DNA of 28,882 nucleotides. Source: Nitrospirae bacterium CG1_02_44_142. GTDB lineage: Bacteria; Nitrospirota; Thermodesulfovibrionia; Thermodesulfovibrionales; UBA1546. How positions within the stretch are numbered: the stretch's first letter is position 1; every line of letters begins with the position of its first letter. Under the pieces are notes generated by a model. It worked only from the letters and a program-made list of their open reading frames with translations. It made no database searches and had not been told where the DNA came from. Of the stretch, positions 1 through 7,256 are shown piece after piece. The DNA lies in assembly GCA_001871685.1 (NCBI GenBank), contig MNVK01000089.1:1-28882 (forward strand). Direction: 5' to 3'. The position numbers were made by a program, and so were the translations under genes.

Positions 1-167
1 TCGTATAAGCCGCTTACAATGTAGTCAACCCCTCCTGCGTGGCAGGTGTCGAAGATAAATAACTGGCTTAGGGATTTTATCTTCTTTGACATCTCTACTA
101 TCTCATTGGAGCTTATCATTGTGCCTTCGTTTACTTTTCCGTCAAATCTTTTGAAACAGCAATCGCC
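1..167 (-). pseudogene. Caspase-like (peptidase C14) domain fragment, 5' part missing, runs off left edge
   Basis: The minus-strand frame open from 167 to the edge reads ...SSNEIVEMSKK... then LFIFDTCHAGGVDY. DTCHAGG after a hydrophobic strand matches the catalytic-cysteine segment of prokaryotic caspase-like peptidases (C14), and the preceding helix fits the family. The frame opens directly after a TAG (168-170), and the half that should carry the catalytic His (SGHG-type motif) is absent. The first in-frame ATG is at 119 and has no clear ribosome site. A lipoprotein leader lies just upstream in another frame. I read this as the remains of an exported caspase gene that suffered deletion and frameshift; a short real gene starting at 119 is the alternative. 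Confidence 0.55.
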
Positions 168-319
168 CTAATTCCGTAGGCTGGGTGAGTCAATTCCATA
201 GTCAAACTCGAACCCTGCATATAAACTTTAGGGACTGCTACAGACGCACACGAAGCAAGGAATATCATAGAAAGAACAGATAAAATTCTCGGCAGGGTTA
301 TTTGTTTGAATGTTTTCAT
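131..319 (-). CDS. Short lipoprotein leader ORF, probably the 5' end of the decayed caspase gene
   Basis: The ORF encodes 62 residues from the ATG at 319, chosen because GGAGG lies 5 nt upstream; the longer TTG start (331) would sit inside that ribosome site. Residues 1-24 form a lipoprotein signal: basic start MKTFK, a hydrophobic core, and lipobox FLASC, so Cys would be lipidated and the product exported. The remainder ends in HPAYGIRAIAVSKD, which vaguely resembles the first strand of a WD40 repeat. Many exported bacterial caspases carry WD40 repeats after such a leader. The frame stops at 131, overlapping the caspase fragment in the other frame. I infer one broken gene rather than a functional small lipoprotein. 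Confidence 0.5.
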   Translation of the reverse strand: MKTFKQITLPRILSVLSMIFLASCASVAVPKVYMQGSSLTMELTHPAYGIRAIAVSKDLTEK

Positions 320-361
320 CGCGCCCTCCAAAATTTTCAGACGTTATTTCAACTTTTAATA

Positions 362-844
362 TTACGTTTTTCCCTTTTTGAGTTTTTCTTTCAGAAAAGC
401 CATATCCATTTTATCTTTATCCCTGATTGTATCTTTTAGCTTAATCAAAGTCTCCACATCCAAAATAGGGATTTCATTACCAAGAATCTCAAATATAACG
501 ATATGCCCGCTTACACTCTTGTAATCAGCAAGCTCGCCAATTCTTGCCATTAAGTCTATTGTTACGCCGTCAGGAGAAATATATCGTATAACAGAATAAT
601 CAGTAACATCAGTAAGCCTGATTTCATCAATGGATTTATCCTTAAAAACCCTATTCAGCGCGTACTTTATTTTTGATATATTCTCTTCAGAACTGTCTAC
701 CAGAAAATCTATGTCGTTTGTAAGGCGAGGGAATCCGTGTATTATTACTGCCCATCCGCCAATCAGAACATATGAAACACCCTCAGAATCAAATGCCTTA
801 CAAATATCAAGCAGAATTCTGTCTATGCTCTTTTCATCAGCCAA
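362..844 (-). CDS. Nucleotidyltransferase-fold protein (AbiEii/MNT-like)
   Basis: The product is 160 aa. Residues 27-50 hold the nucleotidyltransferase signature: GG at 29-30, then HGFPR and TNDIDFLVD with the metal-binding pair D44/D46. A third candidate acidic residue lies in VTIDLMARI near 97. Proteins of this shape resemble AbiEii or the nucleotidyltransferase half of toxin-antitoxin pairs and are usually encoded with a small partner. Here the partner is the 70-aa gene at 823-1035, which overlaps this start by 22 nt, so the two are probably translated together. The C-terminus is lysine-rich (LKEKLKKGKT). The fold is clear; the substrate and which partner would be toxic are not. Confidence 0.75.
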   Translation of the reverse strand: MADEKSIDRILLDICKAFDSEGVSYVLIGGWAVIIHGFPRLTNDIDFLVDSSEENISKIKYALNRVFKDKSIDEIRLTDVTDYSVIRYISPDGVTIDLMARIGELADYKSVSGHIVIFEILGNEIPILDVETLIKLKDTIRDKDKMDMAFLKEKLKKGKT

Positions 845-1035
845 TTTTCCATTTCCTTTTGGGCGTCTTTGAGAAATTTATATTTGTGAACACCATGAGG
901 AAAATCCCTGACTATTGTTTGCTTAAACATTGTGCTGTTTAAAGACAGTACCATCTTAAAATAATTGTCATCAGCCGCAAAATTCCAGAGATTTTTTTCT
1001 GCATCTTCAAACGTCTTATATTTTAAAACAGGCAT
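823..1035 (-). CDS. Small protein paired with the nucleotidyltransferase gene
   Basis: The product is 70 aa, soluble and mixed acidic/basic, with no signal peptide or membrane segment. It begins MPVLKYKTFEDAEKNLW and has a C-terminal block HKYKFLKDAQKEMENWL that is probably helical. I recall small proteins of this pattern (KYK-F-EAE at the start, a G-(I/V)-K(F/Y)-(K/R)F segment near the end) beside nucleotidyltransferase genes, but no function is established from sequence. Its stop overlaps the next gene's start by 22 nt, so the pair is an operon. A two-component antitoxin/toxin or enzyme/regulator unit is inferred from arrangement alone. Confidence 0.65.
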   Translation of the reverse strand: MPVLKYKTFEDAEKNLWNFAADDNYFKMVLSLNSTMFKQTIVRDFPHGVHKYKFLKDAQKEMENWLMKRA

Positions 1036-1118
1036 AAGATTGTAACCTTACTTATAGATTACCATAATCATATTTATAAAAATATCCATGGTTCAAAGTG
1101 AGAAAATAAATAACGTCT

Positions 1119-1802
1119 TCAATCCCGCACTCCTATAAATTTATATCCGGCCCCATAAACCGTTTTTATGAAAACAGGCTTCTGGATGTTATCCTCTATC
1201 TTGTGCCTGATATTTTTTATGTGCGCGTCAATGACCCTGTCGTAACCTTCAAAATCATATCCCTGAACCGTATTCGTAAGCTGGAGCCTGTTCAGGACAG
1301 CGCCGGGCCTTTCTGCAAGGCAGAGCAGTATCCTGAATTCAGTTGTTGTAAGGGAAACAGGCGCTTCTCGTTTTTTGACCTCCATTGAGGCGGCGTCTAT
1401 TATAAGGATGCCTTTGTTAAAAGAGAGAACCTTTTTCTCTCCTGCCTTTGTTCTTCTCAGATGTGCCTTTACCCTTGCAACAAGCTCTCTCGGACTGAAA
1501 GGTTTAATAACGTAGTCATCGGCGCCGATTCCAAGCCCTTTCACTCGTTCATCTTCCGAGCTTTTTGCAGTGAGCATGATTATCGGGACGTCGGAGATTC
1601 CTCTTATTGAACGGCAGATTTCTTCTCCTTCAATATCAGGGAGTTTAAGGTCCAGGATTATGAGGTCAAATCTGTCTTTAATTAACTTAAGCGCTTCCCT
1701 GCCCGTCTCTGCAGCGGTGGCATTGAAGCCTTCCCTCTCAAGATAGGACTTTACGATGTCGGATATTTTCTTTTCGTCTTCAACGATGAGGATTTTTTCC
1801 AT
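1119..1802 (-). CDS. OmpR/PhoB-family response regulator (orphan)
   Basis: The product is 227 aa from the ATG at 1802; the longer frame to 1838 adds a non-homologous cysteine-containing stretch and is rejected. The receiver domain (about 4-115) has the acidic pocket VEDE, phospho-acceptor D51 in LIILDLKLPD, and the KPF switch lysine. A winged-helix DNA-binding domain (about 130-225) ends with DAHIKNIRHKIE and TVYGAGYKF, typical of OmpR/PhoB. It should bind promoter DNA as a phosphorylated dimer. No histidine kinase gene adjoins it: neighbours are the nucleotidyltransferase pair and a repeat-rich spacer. Its partner is either elsewhere or was lost in the rearrangement seen at 1839-2186. Confidence 0.93.
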   Translation of the reverse strand: MEKILIVEDEKKISDIVKSYLEREGFNATAAETGREALKLIKDRFDLIILDLKLPDIEGEEICRSIRGISDVPIIMLTAKSSEDERVKGLGIGADDYVIKPFSPRELVARVKAHLRRTKAGEKKVLSFNKGILIIDAASMEVKKREAPVSLTTTEFRILLCLAERPGAVLNRLQLTNTVQGYDFEGYDRVIDAHIKNIRHKIEDNIQKPVFIKTVYGAGYKFIGVRD

Positions 1803-1876
1803 ACTAGTTAGTAATGAGTGACAGGCAAGACACAGCACCCTCGCTCATTCTCGCTGCGCTCCGAGGTATTTTGCCT

Positions 1877-1924
1877 CACCCCCTTTTTAATTCTCCCCTT
1901 GGCAAGGGGGGACACAGAGGGGTG
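1877..1924. repeat. C-rich palindromic repeat, copy 1
   Basis: A nested inverted repeat: outer arms CACCCC (1877-1882) and GGGGTG (1919-1924), inner arms CCCCTT (1895-1900) and AAGGGG (1904-1909). It belongs to the same family as the copies at 22917-22960 and 23086-23107. It occupies much of the gene-free stretch 1803-2186, which otherwise holds a second half-copy (ggcaaggggggatg near 2018-2032) and the NtrC-gene remnant. Confidence 0.7.
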
Positions 1925-2035
1925 GACTATCGGCAAAATAAAACCGCTCAAGCACTATGTCTCGCCTGTCTGTTCATTTCATATATTGTTTTCATTATAA
2001 GCGCTGAGGCAGGTTTGGGCAAGGGGGGATGTTTG

Positions 2036-2084
2036 CTACTTAATCTTATAATCTTTAATCTTGGTCCTCAGAGTGTTTCTGTTA
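2036..2084. repeat. 49-nt direct repeat, left copy
   Basis: Perfect 49-nt match, same orientation, to 2804-2852. The two copies flank the complete toxin-antitoxin module 2187-2776. The repeat is the 3' terminus of an NtrC-type gene, so the arrangement could mark an insertion at that gene's end or recombination between paralogues. Confidence 0.9.
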
Positions 2085-2125
2085 TTAATGCCTAATGCCT
2101 TTCCTGCTTAAGCTGGTTGCATGTA
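2036..2125 (-). pseudogene. Remnant of the 3' end of an NtrC-family regulator gene
   Basis: Positions 2036-2084 are identical, over 49 nt, to 2804-2852, the last codons and stop of the intact NtrC-type gene. Read on the minus strand the remnant still ends NRNTLRTKIKDYKIK. Upstream it continues in degraded form: A-L-G-I-N-N before NRNTLR, and further back Q-P-A-stop-A-G-K, which parallels NQLKAAKTLGI of the intact gene, with one extra codon and an in-frame stop. So a paralogous or duplicated regulator 3' end lies here with no coding capacity left. Together with the intact copy it brackets the VapBC-like module. Confidence 0.8.
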
Positions 2126-2186
2126 TAATAATATAAGCAGAATTCCTTAAATTTGTGCTAAAATTTCCATAACAAGGAGGTATCTC

Positions 2187-2381
2187 ATGACGGTAAAGGT
2201 TAGAACTGTAGATGCACAGATTAGAAGCCTTGAAGAAGAGTTGAAAGTCCTTAAAACATTGACAGGATATCCCCCAAAAGTGGAAAAAGAGAAGAAGACA
2301 TTTTCATCTCTAAAAGGCGTCTGGAAAAACAAATCGCATTTCACGATGAAAGAGATAAAAGAGACTGAGGTGAAAGTTTAG
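2187..2381 (+). CDS. VapB-like antitoxin
   Basis: The product is 64 aa with a strong ribosome site (AAGGAGG, 7 nt before ATG). The N-terminal half is an amphipathic, probably coiled helix (IRSLEEELKVLKTLTGY); the C-terminal half is charged and extended (FSSLKGVWKNK... ending EVKV), which is usual for antitoxin tails that wrap a PIN toxin. No sequence family is recognised with certainty. It lies 5 nt upstream of the PIN-domain gene and is called an antitoxin from that position. A possible -10 element TATAAT is at 2124-2129 without a convincing -35. The pair is bracketed by the 49-nt direct repeats. Confidence 0.7.
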   Translation: MTVKVRTVDAQIRSLEEELKVLKTLTGYPPKVEKEKKTFSSLKGVWKNKSHFTMKEIKETEVKV

Positions 2382-2386
2382 GGCTG

Positions 2387-2776
2387 ATGGTATATATTGT
2401 TGATACTCATGCAGTTGTATGGTTTTTTGAAGAAAACGATGAACTCGGCAAGGAAGCGCTAAATATACTTAATTCTAAAGATGCCAGGCTTGTTATCCCA
2501 ACCATTGTTTTAAGTGAAATATTTTATCTTTCGCAGCGGAAACGAATAACCCCGTCCTTTGAAGATATTCTTCAGGTCACTGAGCAAGACAACAGGTGTA
2601 TAATCTACCCGCTTGATATAAATGTTCTCAGATTCCTGCCAAAGGGACTGGATATTCATGATGGAATTATATGCAGCACAGCATTAGTTTACAGGGAACT
2701 TATGAAGGAAGATGTAAGGCTTATCACGAAAGATAAAGAAATTATAGATTCAGGTATTGTTGAAACTTCATGGTAA
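2387..2776 (+). CDS. VapC-like PIN-domain ribonuclease toxin
   Basis: The product is 129 aa, the usual size for VapC. PIN-domain acidic residues are all present: D6 in YIVDTHAVVWF, E44 in VLSEIFY, D92 in DIHDGIICSTA, and D116 in LITKDKEI. They would form the metal site of a single-strand RNase, typically cutting tRNA or rRNA. The start ATG follows the antitoxin stop by 5 nt, which implies coupled translation. The acidic set is intact, so the toxin should be active. The right-hand direct repeat begins 28 nt after its stop. Family assignment is secure; the RNA target cannot be read from sequence. Confidence 0.88.
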   Translation: MVYIVDTHAVVWFFEENDELGKEALNILNSKDARLVIPTIVLSEIFYLSQRKRITPSFEDILQVTEQDNRCIIYPLDINVLRFLPKGLDIHDGIICSTALVYRELMKEDVRLITKDKEIIDSGIVETSW

Positions 2777-2803
2777 CGTGTCTGTTGTCCACCGCCTGCC
2801 GGA

Positions 2804-2852
2804 CTACTTAATCTTATAATCTTTAATCTTGGTCCTCAGAGTGTTTCTGTTA
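2804..2852. repeat. 49-nt direct repeat, right copy (3' end of the NtrC-type gene)
   Basis: Identical to 2036-2084. This copy is functional coding sequence: the stop codon and last codons of the Fis-type helix-turn-helix of the regulator that ends at 2804. Confidence 0.9.
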
Positions 2853-4189
2853 ATGCCGAGAGTCTTTGCTGCCTTGAGTTGATTGCCTTTTGTCTCCTTG
2901 AGGACGATGCTTATCACAGCCTTTTCAACCTCTGACATCACAGTTGTGTGCAGGTTCGCTGTCTCAAGCTGTGTCATGTCTTTCAGGTATCTCTTTAATT
3001 TATCTTCAAGGAATTCCTTGATTGAATAAGAGTTTCCTTCTTCCACATGGAGGTCGCGTTTTTCTATTGTTGTGCCGTTTGAAAGAATGCAGGCGCTTTT
3101 TATTGTGTTTTCAAGTTCTCTGACATTGCCGGGCCAGTCATATTTAGCCATGAAATCTTTTGCCTCTTTGGAGAGTTCTTTCTGCCCTGTGTTGAATTTT
3201 TCCTGAGCCTCTTTGAGGAAATGCTTTGCGAGGAGAAGCACGTCTTCCCTGCGGTCTCTTAATGAAGGCAGTTTAATCTGCACAACATTAAATCTATAAT
3301 AAAGGTCTTCCCTGAATGTCCCTTTGCTAACGGCGTCTTTCAGGTTCTTGTTTGTTGCGCCTATTATCCTGGCGTCTGCCTTTGTCACCTTGTTGCTTCC
3401 AAGAGGGCTGAATTCATTGTCCTGCAAAAATCTTAGAAGTTTTGCCTGAAGGTTCATGTCAAGTTCCGATATCTCGTCCAGGAACAATGTGCCTCCGCTT
3501 GCTGCTTCTATCTTCCCGATGCGTTTGTCTTTTGCCCCTGTGAATGCGCCTTTCTCCCATCCGAAAAGCTCTGCCTCAATAAGGTCTTTTGGCATTGATG
3601 CGCAGTTTATTGCAATGAAGGGGCCGGAACTTCTTTTGCTGTTGTGGTGTATTGCCTTTGCAACAAGCTCTTTCCCTGTTCCGCTTTCGCCTGTAACGAG
3701 AACTGTGATGTCCTTTGCCGCAACCCTCCCTATTTCTTTGAATACCTTAAGTATCTTTTCGCTCCTTCCCACTATCTCTGGCTCTTCTGCCTCCGTCTCT
3801 TTGAACTTTTTGAGTTCTTCCCTCAGAGCCATATCTTTAAATGCCTTTTCAACGACGAGCTTGAGTTCCTCAATATCAAAGGGTTTTTCAATATAGTCAT
3901 AAGCGCCTTCTTTCATCGCATCTATCGTGCTTTCCATTTTCCCGTGAGCTGTTATCATTATCACTGTTGCCTCGGGATTTGATGATTTAATTTCGCGGAG
4001 TCCGTCAAGGCCGTTTCCGTCAGGCAGGATAAGGTCCAGCAGTATGACCTGCGGCCCGTCTTTTACGGCTTTCATGCCTGAAGAGAGTTTTGTGCGCAAG
4101 ACGATATTATAGCCCTGCGGTTCAAGAGCCTTCTCTATGACCCACGCTATGCTTTCATCATCGTCGATTATCAGAACTTCTTTATTCAT
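2804..4189 (-). CDS. Sigma-54-dependent NtrC-family response regulator
   Basis: The product is 461 aa with the complete three-domain plan. The receiver domain (about 4-118) has DDDE and phospho-acceptor D52 in VILLDLILPDG. The AAA+ domain (about 138-375) has Walker A GESGTGKE (166-173), the sigma-54-contacting loop GAFTGA (213-218), and Walker B GGTLFLDEI. The C-terminal Fis-type helix-turn-helix (about 415-461) ends NRNTLRTKIKDYKIK. It should activate RNA polymerase-sigma54 at -24/-12 promoters after phosphorylation by the kinase encoded 9 nt upstream. No clear -24/-12 promoter was recognised in the window, so the target genes are unknown. Its 3' end is duplicated at 2036-2084. Confidence 0.95.
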   Translation of the reverse strand: MNKEVLIIDDDESIAWVIEKALEPQGYNIVLRTKLSSGMKAVKDGPQVILLDLILPDGNGLDGLREIKSSNPEATVIMITAHGKMESTIDAMKEGAYDYIEKPFDIEELKLVVEKAFKDMALREELKKFKETEAEEPEIVGRSEKILKVFKEIGRVAAKDITVLVTGESGTGKELVAKAIHHNSKRSSGPFIAINCASMPKDLIEAELFGWEKGAFTGAKDKRIGKIEAASGGTLFLDEISELDMNLQAKLLRFLQDNEFSPLGSNKVTKADARIIGATNKNLKDAVSKGTFREDLYYRFNVVQIKLPSLRDRREDVLLLAKHFLKEAQEKFNTGQKELSKEAKDFMAKYDWPGNVRELENTIKSACILSNGTTIEKRDLHVEEGNSYSIKEFLEDKLKRYLKDMTQLETANLHTTVMSEVEKAVISIVLKETKGNQLKAAKTLGINRNTLRTKIKDYKIK

Positions 4190-4198
4190 TTGCGTTTC

Positions 4199-5233
4199 TT
4201 ACTCCCCCTCAAATGGTATATAGATATTAAACACCGCCCCTTTTCCTTCATGGCTTTCAACCTTAATGAATCCCTTGTGGTCCAGAATAATTTTTTTTGA
4301 CAGGGCCAGCCCTATGCCTGTTCCGTGCTTCTTCTTAGTATAAAACGGAAGAAATATTTTTGGTATATCCCCGGAAGGAATTCCCTCGCCTGTATCCTTT
4401 ATGGAAATGACAGCCCAGCGTTTTGGTTTGCCCTTCTGCCGCACATATTCCTTTGATACGCCGGTCCGGATTGTCAGGCTTCCTCCTTTTTCCATGGCCT
4501 CTAAGGCATTTTTTATTATGTTCAGAAATACCTGAAGCAGTTTCCCTTCATCACCCACAACTCTCGGAAGGCTCAGGTCATACGTCTTCTGCAAGATGAC
4601 GCCCTGGTCTTTCATTGGAAGGTCCATAATAGATAATGCCTTTTCCAGAACCTCGTGGATATTAAGCGGGTGGAATGACGGTTTTTTGCAGATTGTCAGA
4701 TAATTCTGCAGCACTGAATTCAACCTGTCCGTCTCTTTGATTATAAGATTAGTGTATTCGCCGACGCCTTCGGTTTGTGTCTTTTCACGCAGGAGCTGCG
4801 CTGCTCCTTTTATGCCTCCGAGCGGGTTTTTAATCTCATGAGCTAAAGCGCCAAGAAGGTATATCAGGGAATCAAACTGGTAATCCTCTCTCTCTACAAG
4901 GGCGATATTTTCCTTAAGCGAAAGGACTGCGCCCTGAGTTTCTCCCTGAACAAAAAACGGCGAGATGTTAAAGTCAGCGTTTATCATTTTGCCGATGTTT
5001 ATATTTACCCCCCTGCCGCTGAAAGAACGCTCTTCGGATATGGACTTCCTTATCAATTCTGCTATGGTTTTTTCTTCCGGAAATAATTCTTTGAACTTTT
5101 TCCCCGTTATTTCTTTCAGGCTTCTCCCGAGAAGTTCCTCGCCTGTTCTATTCACGAATTGTATTACAGCCTTTCTGTCAAACAGAGCAATGGCGTCTTC
5201 AATACTGTTTATTAGCGCCTCAAATGAAAACAT
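4199..5233 (-). CDS. NtrB-like PAS sensor histidine kinase
   Basis: The product is 344 aa, soluble, with no membrane segments, so it senses an internal signal. A PAS domain (about 1-110, FVNRTGEELLGRSLKEITGK) is followed by a HisKA dimerisation helix with phospho-accepting H132 in ALAHEIKNPLGGIKGAAQLL. The HATPase domain carries N-box FLNIIKNALEAM, G1 DTGEGIP and G2 GTGIGLALSKK. This matches NtrB/GlnL or AtoS-type kinases. It sits 9 nt upstream of the NtrC-family regulator, its evident partner. The signal is not deducible; a nitrogen role would be inference from architecture only, since no glnA, glnB or amt lies in the window. Confidence 0.93.
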   Translation of the reverse strand: MFSFEALINSIEDAIALFDRKAVIQFVNRTGEELLGRSLKEITGKKFKELFPEEKTIAELIRKSISEERSFSGRGVNINIGKMINADFNISPFFVQGETQGAVLSLKENIALVEREDYQFDSLIYLLGALAHEIKNPLGGIKGAAQLLREKTQTEGVGEYTNLIIKETDRLNSVLQNYLTICKKPSFHPLNIHEVLEKALSIMDLPMKDQGVILQKTYDLSLPRVVGDEGKLLQVFLNIIKNALEAMEKGGSLTIRTGVSKEYVRQKGKPKRWAVISIKDTGEGIPSGDIPKIFLPFYTKKKHGTGIGLALSKKIILDHKGFIKVESHEGKGAVFNIYIPFEGE

Positions 5234-5236
5234 TTT

Positions 5237-5324
5237 CAGTGTCAGCGCTTAGTGCCGGCGTCTGTGCCAGTGTCATTTTTCAGCGTCTGTATTTCTTTAC
5301 TGACACTATTCACTGTCACTCTTT
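5237..5324. repeat. Intergenic degenerate AGTGTCA repeat/hairpin
   Basis: Several short variants of agtgtca and its complement occur between the kinase and fdhD. The clearest inverted pair is AGTGTCAG (5238-5245) and CTGACACT (5300-5307). It could fold into a long imperfect hairpin in transcripts from either side. It has the same low-complexity style as other spacers in this window. Confidence 0.5.
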
Positions 5325-6086
5325 TTATTTAACTCGCTGCGGATGGGTATAAACATTGAGCCTATCCCCCCGGACAAATCCGACAAGCGTAATCCCCCGC
5401 AATTCTGCAATCTCAATAGCAAGATGAGTCGGCGCGGTCCTGCTTGCAACTACGGGGATGCTCCATCTGGAGCATTTTGACGCAATCTCCGATGAAAGCC
5501 TTCCGCTTGCGAGCATCAGCTTCCCTGCGAGCCCTATGTTTTCAAGCACGGAATATCCTATGACCTTGTCAACCGCATTATGCCTTCCTATATCCTCCGC
5601 AAATGCAATAATGTGCCTGCCGTCTGAGAGTGCGGCGCTGTGAACGCAGCCTGTAAGCCTGTAAAGGTCTGAGCGGAGCTGAAATTCCTTGAAGATGCCG
5701 AGAAGGCTCTTGGCCTCTATTGAAAAGTCATCCGTTATTTTTTCGTCCTCTATTTTCTTTACGAAGGTTATGCCGCCTACGCAGCCCGATGTTATAACTC
5801 TGTTCTCTTTTGGGATGACCGCGTCGGCTGAATTTATGTTGACAACAATATCGTTACCGTATTCTATGCTCATCCTGTCAGCGCACCATTCGCCCTTAAT
5901 AATTCCTTCTGTCATGAGTATGCCGACCACAAGCTCTCTTATCATAAAGGGAGTGCAGTAAAGGCTTATCGCCTCTTCCCCGTTTATAAGTATCCTGAGC
6001 CTTTTTTCAACAGCTACCGCGTCATCCGCCTTAACGACAGAGTTGCCGCTAATCCTGAGTATTGTCTTTTTTGTGGAAGCGTTCAT
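5325..6086 (-). CDS. fdhD: FdhD, sulfurtransferase for formate dehydrogenase maturation
   Basis: The product is 253 aa, normal for FdhD. In the characterised E. coli protein, FdhD transfers sulfur from IscS to the Mo-bisPGD cofactor so that formate dehydrogenase becomes active. Conserved blocks seen are CTPFMIRELVVGILMTEGII, the cysteine loop ITSGCVGG, TGCVHSAALSDG, AEDIGRHNAVDKVIG, and LASGRLSSEIASKC with SRTAPTHLAIE. The loop that holds a CxxC pair in E. coli has one cysteine here. No formate dehydrogenase subunit is in the window, but a MobB-like protein (22472-23065) is consistent with molybdenum or tungsten enzyme use. The gene stands alone; a repeat fragment lies upstream. Confidence 0.95.
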   Translation of the reverse strand: MNASTKKTILRISGNSVVKADDAVAVEKRLRILINGEEAISLYCTPFMIRELVVGILMTEGIIKGEWCADRMSIEYGNDIVVNINSADAVIPKENRVITSGCVGGITFVKKIEDEKITDDFSIEAKSLLGIFKEFQLRSDLYRLTGCVHSAALSDGRHIIAFAEDIGRHNAVDKVIGYSVLENIGLAGKLMLASGRLSSEIASKCSRWSIPVVASRTAPTHLAIEIAELRGITLVGFVRGDRLNVYTHPQRVK

Positions 6087-6130
6087 CTTTAAAAACCCCT
6101 TACGGCATTTATTGAGAGCCGTCTATTCTC

Positions 6131-6171
6131 TGTCATTGCGAGTCCCGAGCAGCTCGGGGCGCGGCAATCTT
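6131..6171. repeat. Partial copy of the tgtcattgcgag element with internal hairpin
   Basis: Begins tgtcattgcgag and ends gcgcggcaatct, matching the left half of the element at 11073-11157; the right inverted-repeat end is missing. Between them is a tight hairpin CCCGAG-cag-CTCGGG (6144-6158). It lies between the divergent fdhD and membrane-protein genes. Confidence 0.65.
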
Positions 6172-6233
6172 ATATTTTTAAAAAGTATAATTGTTTGTAA
6201 ACTATTTCGTCAATTAGTGTAAAATATAAAACT

Positions 6234-7256
6234 ATGACTTACAGCGGCGCTATAAAAAACGGCTTTAAACTTATAAACAAGAACTGGCAGCTTGTGCTTA
6301 TTCAAATAGCCGCGGTGTTTGCCGCTTTCCTCTCATTTGTAATCCTTGTGGGAGTTCCCTTAGCAATTGTCTTTATTATCTTCGGCATAGACCTTACAGG
6401 GCTGTCCCGTATTCAAGACATGTTTGGTATGCTTAATGCGCTCCCTGAGATGTTGTCAAAATACTTCGGCCTGGTCATTCTTGTGCTGATAGGCATTATA
6501 CTTTCTGCAACTGCGGCGCTGTCCCTGCAGGTATTTGTTTTAGGGGGAACAATCGGCAGCATTGGAGGTTCAATAAAAAAAATTAAGGAAGAATTCCATC
6601 TAAAGATATTCTTCTCCGAGGGCAGACGGTTATTCTTTCCATTGGTTGTTTTTACAACCGTGATAAGTCTTGTATTTATCGCAGCTGCCTCCATATTAGG
6701 TTTATCTATCGGAGGCGTCGCAGCGCTCGTATCTTTCTTGTCCAACGGCGATGACCCTGCCCTCACATCATTTTTTAGGATTTTTTTCTCGTTAGTTTTA
6801 TTTTTTATAGTTTTAATTACGCTATCTATTACGTTATACGGAGCTGCGGCAATGGCATTAAAAGGAACGAGCCCGATTAAGTCTATAAAGGAATCTTTTA
6901 AATATCTTTATAATCATGAAGGCGCATTCCTTCTCTACTGCATTGTATTTATCGGTTCTATTTCCATTATAGTTGCTTTGCTGCTTTTAAGTTATATTTT
7001 ATCTTTTATCCCTATAATAGGATATTTGCTTGCTCTTATTGTCAGGTGGTTTACTCTATATATTGGACAGAGCTATTTAGGGCTTGTTATAATTGCCGCA
7101 ACCTTTATATATTATTTTTTCACCGAGGTTAATCCGCCTCAGGCGGATGAGAAGATTGAGCCTGTTTCCGGAAATTCCACTCCTCAGTCCGATACTTCTC
7201 AGCATTTAGCTTCTGAGCCAGAAACTCCTCTTCCTGAGAAGGAAGGGCTGAGATAA
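6234..7256 (+). CDS. Polytopic membrane protein of unknown function
   Basis: The product is 340 aa. About six hydrophobic segments are visible (near 19-50, 78-105, 135-165, 183-208, 230-262, 264-297), separated by short charged loops such as KKIKEEFHLK and GTSPIKSIKESFKYLYNHEG. That loop plus repeated helix pattern resembles membrane proteins of the glycerophosphodiester phosphodiesterase membrane-domain/DUF975 type, but I would not assign a function. The last 43 residues are hydrophilic and rich in P, E, Q and S, and are encoded antisense to the end of the LipM-like gene (128-nt overlap). That tail is probably not conserved. No obvious Shine-Dalgarno lies before the ATG, so the exact start is uncertain. 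Confidence 0.75.
   Translation: MTYSGAIKNGFKLINKNWQLVLIQIAAVFAAFLSFVILVGVPLAIVFIIFGIDLTGLSRIQDMFGMLNALPEMLSKYFGLVILVLIGIILSATAALSLQVFVLGGTIGSIGGSIKKIKEEFHLKIFFSEGRRLFFPLVVFTTVISLVFIAAASILGLSIGGVAALVSFLSNGDDPALTSFFRIFFSLVLFFIVLITLSITLYGAAAMALKGTSPIKSIKESFKYLYNHEGAFLLYCIVFIGSISIIVALLLLSYILSFIPIIGYLLALIVRWFTLYIGQSYLGLVIIAATFIYYFFTEVNPPQADEKIEPVSGNSTPQSDTSQHLASEPETPLPEKEGLR

Noticed and set aside
1814..2095. 93-aa plus-strand reading frame
   Set aside because: It is built from the C-rich repeat, low-complexity spacer and the antisense of the NtrC remnant; no family and no ribosome site.
3456..3896. 146-aa plus-strand frame opposite the NtrC-type gene
   Set aside because: Antisense shadow of a highly conserved gene; no independent features.
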